Part shown: positions 61,701-64,000 of the stretch, piece by piece
How the letters are laid out: every line of letters begins with the position of its first letter
Numbering within the stretch: position 1 is the stretch's first letter
Source of the DNA: Puffinus mauretanicus
Lineage: Eukaryota; Chordata; Aves; Procellariiformes; Procellariidae
DNA: 64,000 nt
Direction: 5' to 3'
NCBI GenBank assembly: GCA_023333565.1
Contig: JAJKFH010000154.1
Location: forward strand, 62,001-126,000
Position numbers and translations under genes: made by a program
Notes under the pieces: model-generated
Database searches by the model: none
Told to the model about the DNA's origin: nothing
What the model saw: the letters and a program-made list of their open reading frames with translations, nothing else

Positions 61701-63175
61701 TGCCCCTTCCACCGGGTCGGTGCGCAGGGGCACTTGGAACAAGTTTCCAGCAAATTTGTGCACAGGAAACCCCGAACACAGAGGGAGGAACCATACCTAC
61801 TCGCCCTGAGCCCAAAGCCGCTATGGAATTCCCACCGTGACACCACGGGGTGGGGAAGCCTCCTCTGGAAATCCCATCCATCACAGGAGGCTCCGAAGTG
61901 TTAGTTCAGCTTTGCAGGTAAATTTGGTGGAGAAAGCCTGAAATGGAGCGGGGCTACTGGTGCATCCAGGGAAGTTCAACGTTCTCCTTACCAACCACAT
62001 AACCTGAGACCCCTCACTGACCCTCAAGGCCTCCAAACGCAAAGGCAACTCTTTGCCTGAGAAAGACAGAGGGAGAGAGGTACTTTTTCCACTAAAAAAA
62101 ATTAAGGTCAAGCTCCTGTTTCTTTTCCAGTTCTCTTAGCTACATAGCCCAGGAGAGCTCCCATGTCACACCGTCCCTGTAGAGGACAGAGACCAAGAGC
62201 ATGACCAAAAACCAGGCTTGAAATAGCACACCAGATGCGAGCAGAATGAATTAATGCCACCATCCTTCCACCCAGTGGACTGCAAAAAGGTCTGAAAAAA
62301 TAAACAAACAAACAGAAATCCCTCCCCACTTGTCAAATCAAGTCCAGCTGCTGACTGGTAGACCTCAAACGTCACGTTCAAAAGCTCACGAAGTTCCTAC
62401 ACAAAGGCCCCGGCTTTTATCACATCTACCGGGCTAGTGGTGGCACGCAGGCGGGCAGGCGGCCGGCGAAGCTGGGTGAAACGCGATTTTACTGCTGCAA
62501 AGCAAGAGTCTACAGGAGAGCTCCCAGGCCATAGAGAGCAAGCTGATGTTTTCAGGTTACTGCTGCAGCGGGAGGACGGCCTGTACCTGCCCTTCCAGGT
62601 TGAACCAGCAACTCAGGCGTGCCTCCGCGCTGGGTATTACTGGCCAGAAGACCTGGCAGTCTTTTCCTTGGTGACAGAAATACTGTACACGATCAGCTTA
62701 CGGTTTCAAGTCCCGGTGCAAGGACTGCATTACTCGGAGCGTGGAGAAGCACCCACCACTCAGCAGGACATGCAAAGAGGCTGCCCAGAGCAGAAGGGAA
62801 GACTCTCATCGTCTGCCAGCCTCCGTGGCTCAGATTAAAGGAAACTTCTGCTCACCCTCCATAATGTTACTACAGCCTTTACCGCCTGGAGAGGCTCACC
62901 TCGTTCGGTGAAATTCATCCCCTTTTGCAACCAGGAATCCAGCAATGCATCAGCAAAGGAAAGCTGTGCAAGACAAGGAGAGTCTCCCCTTCAGGAACGT
63001 CATTCCCCACACTGAAATGGCCACACACAAGCCCAATTACCTATTCATTTCAAGATCATTCAGGCGAGCAGAAAGATCCTCGAGGCGGTTGATTTGTTTG
63101 TGGCACTGGCTACAGTAAAACTCAAATGCTTCATCTGCGATAATGCTGTGCAGTTTCGCAGCGAGCGGATTGGCG
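46730..63175 (-). CDS. RAB11FIP3: RAB11FIP3, Rab11 family-interacting protein 3, C-terminal part
   Basis: Ten minus-strand coding exons are resolved: 63041-63175, 59711-59746, 56918-57011, 54808-54911, 52705-52845, 51618-51699, 49491-49628, 48457-48612, 47923-48063 and 46730-46843 (TAA 46730-46732), joining in frame to 379 residues. They cover a CxxC segment ([20 protein letters not shown]), a long coiled coil ([59 protein letters not shown]) and the C-terminal Rab11-binding domain ([20 protein letters not shown], ending LEVK, which distinguishes FIP3 from FIP4's ending LEIKH). The protein is a Rab11/Arf6 effector that dimerises, links recycling endosomes to dynein, and delivers membrane to the cleavage furrow. 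The EF-hand N-terminal half is beyond the right edge; no further exon was recognised in 63176-64000. Introns are ordinary, with two CR1 remnants. Confidence 0.95.
53316..53400 (-). mobile_element. CR1 LINE 3'-end fragment
   Basis: Contains the diagnostic CR1 3' region (plus strand reads TTGGAAAGACCTTTAAGATT followed by a diverged TCGAATCCAACC), oriented with the element's 3' end to the left. Short and diverged; lies in a RAB11FIP3 intron. Confidence 0.8.
56364..56880 (-). mobile_element. CR1 LINE fragment with ORF2 C-terminal remnant
   Basis: The plus strand begins with the reverse-complemented CR1 3' end (CATAGAGTCATTAAGGTTGG, then AAAGACCTCTAAGATCATCC). The minus strand keeps an open frame typical of the CR1 reverse-transcriptase C-terminus ([36 protein letters not shown]). 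It is truncated at the 5' end, as usual for CR1, and ends 38 bases from the RAB11FIP3 exon 56918-57011. Confidence 0.93.
57012..63040. other. RAB11FIP3 introns around the 36-bp exon
   Basis: About 6 kb interrupted only by the exon at 59711-59746. An A-run occurs at 60839-60854. No other gene or RNA was recognised. Confidence 0.5.
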
Positions 63176-64000
63176 CTAGAGAAATCACAAGGGTCATTTT
63201 ATCAGGACAGAACAGACGGGGCTGATGTTCGTCCGTGGCTTCCACAAGCTGAGCGCACGTTTGGGCAGGGGAACTTTTGGTGTGAGATACAAGACCTGCA
63301 ATTAAAAACTTCAAGGCAGATTGGGTCACCTCCCCCCTCGATTTTAGAAGCCAAATCGCAGTCAATATGGAGTTGCTGTAAGTTAGCAGGACTTCCATCA
63401 CCCTCCTCCCAGAGACTTGGAGCAGCTGAGCTTGGCTTACGTTTTCAAACCCCCGTGCCAGGCTGCTCTTGCGGGGGACCCCCCGAGAGCCCAGGGAAGG
63501 CGAGGCGCACGCTTTCCACAAACCTACACGAACCACAACGTTCATTTTCCAACATGATTCTCCAAGCAATCTGTCTCAGGAGGCTCTAGCAATGGTCCTG
63601 GTTTGCCTCGGTGAACTCCCACACCGCTGGACTGGGCAAGAGCCACATCCTTTGGTCATTCGCACCGTTCTCCAAGGGGATGCTCTAAAAATAGATTAGC
63701 TGTGGAGCTGCGGACCCACCATTAGTAATGCACAGAGTCGGATTTTCATTGCAAAGAGCTCCCCTTTGAAGGTAAGCTCAAAATGCGGTTGTGATTCACC
63801 TGCTGTCTCCTACGAAGCGAAGCCCGCAGAAGCTGAAGCAGCAGCTTTGCCTCGTTGTAGGGAACATCCCCTTTGGCCAAGGACGTGGGGGTCTACAGGA
63901 TTTTAACAGCCTAGGGAGCTAATGGGTCCGATCAGCTTTTCATTTTCAGCTGCTGATGTGCAAAACAAGCTGCCGAGGCGTTCACCAGCACTTGGCAAAC

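Overview
The window looks like genomic DNA from a bird. The evidence is vertebrate split genes with GT-AG introns, two CR1-type LINE remnants with the avian-style CR1 3' end (about 53.3 and 56.4 kb), and a very GC-rich, minisatellite-loaded centre (about 12-42 kb) typical of avian microchromosomes. The species cannot be named from the sequence alone. There are no prokaryotic operons, CRISPR arrays or IS elements. Most long open frames in the GC-rich part are by-products of base composition and tandem repeats, not genes.

Layout, left to right. CFAP70 (minus strand, 5' two thirds of the coding region, running off the left edge) starts from a CpG-rich promoter near 12.3 kb carrying a near-consensus RFX X-box. 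MSS51 (plus strand, complete, six coding exons) lies head-to-head with it at 13.2-15.6 kb. MSS51 is tail-to-tail with a complete PITPNC1-type class IIB phosphatidylinositol transfer protein gene (minus, 15.8-24.3 kb) that has an 8-nt micro-exon and two alternative homologous last exons. Then come, all on the minus strand, a single-coding-exon MYADM-family membrane protein (26.8-27.7 kb), a SEPTIN3-group septin closest by eye to SEPTIN12 (28.8-31.5 kb, with a perfect palindromic X-box upstream at 32.97 kb), an unrecognised proline/serine-rich protein (36.2-40.2 kb), and RAB11FIP3 (44.2 kb to beyond the right edge), for which ten C-terminal coding exons are resolved down to the Rab11-binding domain.

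No single pathway unites the genes. CFAP70 and SEPTIN12 are cilium/sperm-tail genes and both have RFX-type motifs nearby. MSS51 is a muscle mitochondrial protein. PITPNC1, the MYADM family and RAB11FIP3 act at membranes and in trafficking. Exon boundaries were worked out by hand from splice consensus plus reading-frame continuity; in each gene the exon lengths sum to an unbroken frame.

The most unusual items are the apparent PITPNC1 paralogue with its exon architecture, the unrelated minisatellites filling successive introns, a near-perfect 40-bp-arm hairpin in a septin intron, a 1.4-kb degenerate roughly 10-bp-period repeat at 42.4-43.8 kb, and the unrecognised gene at 36-40 kb.
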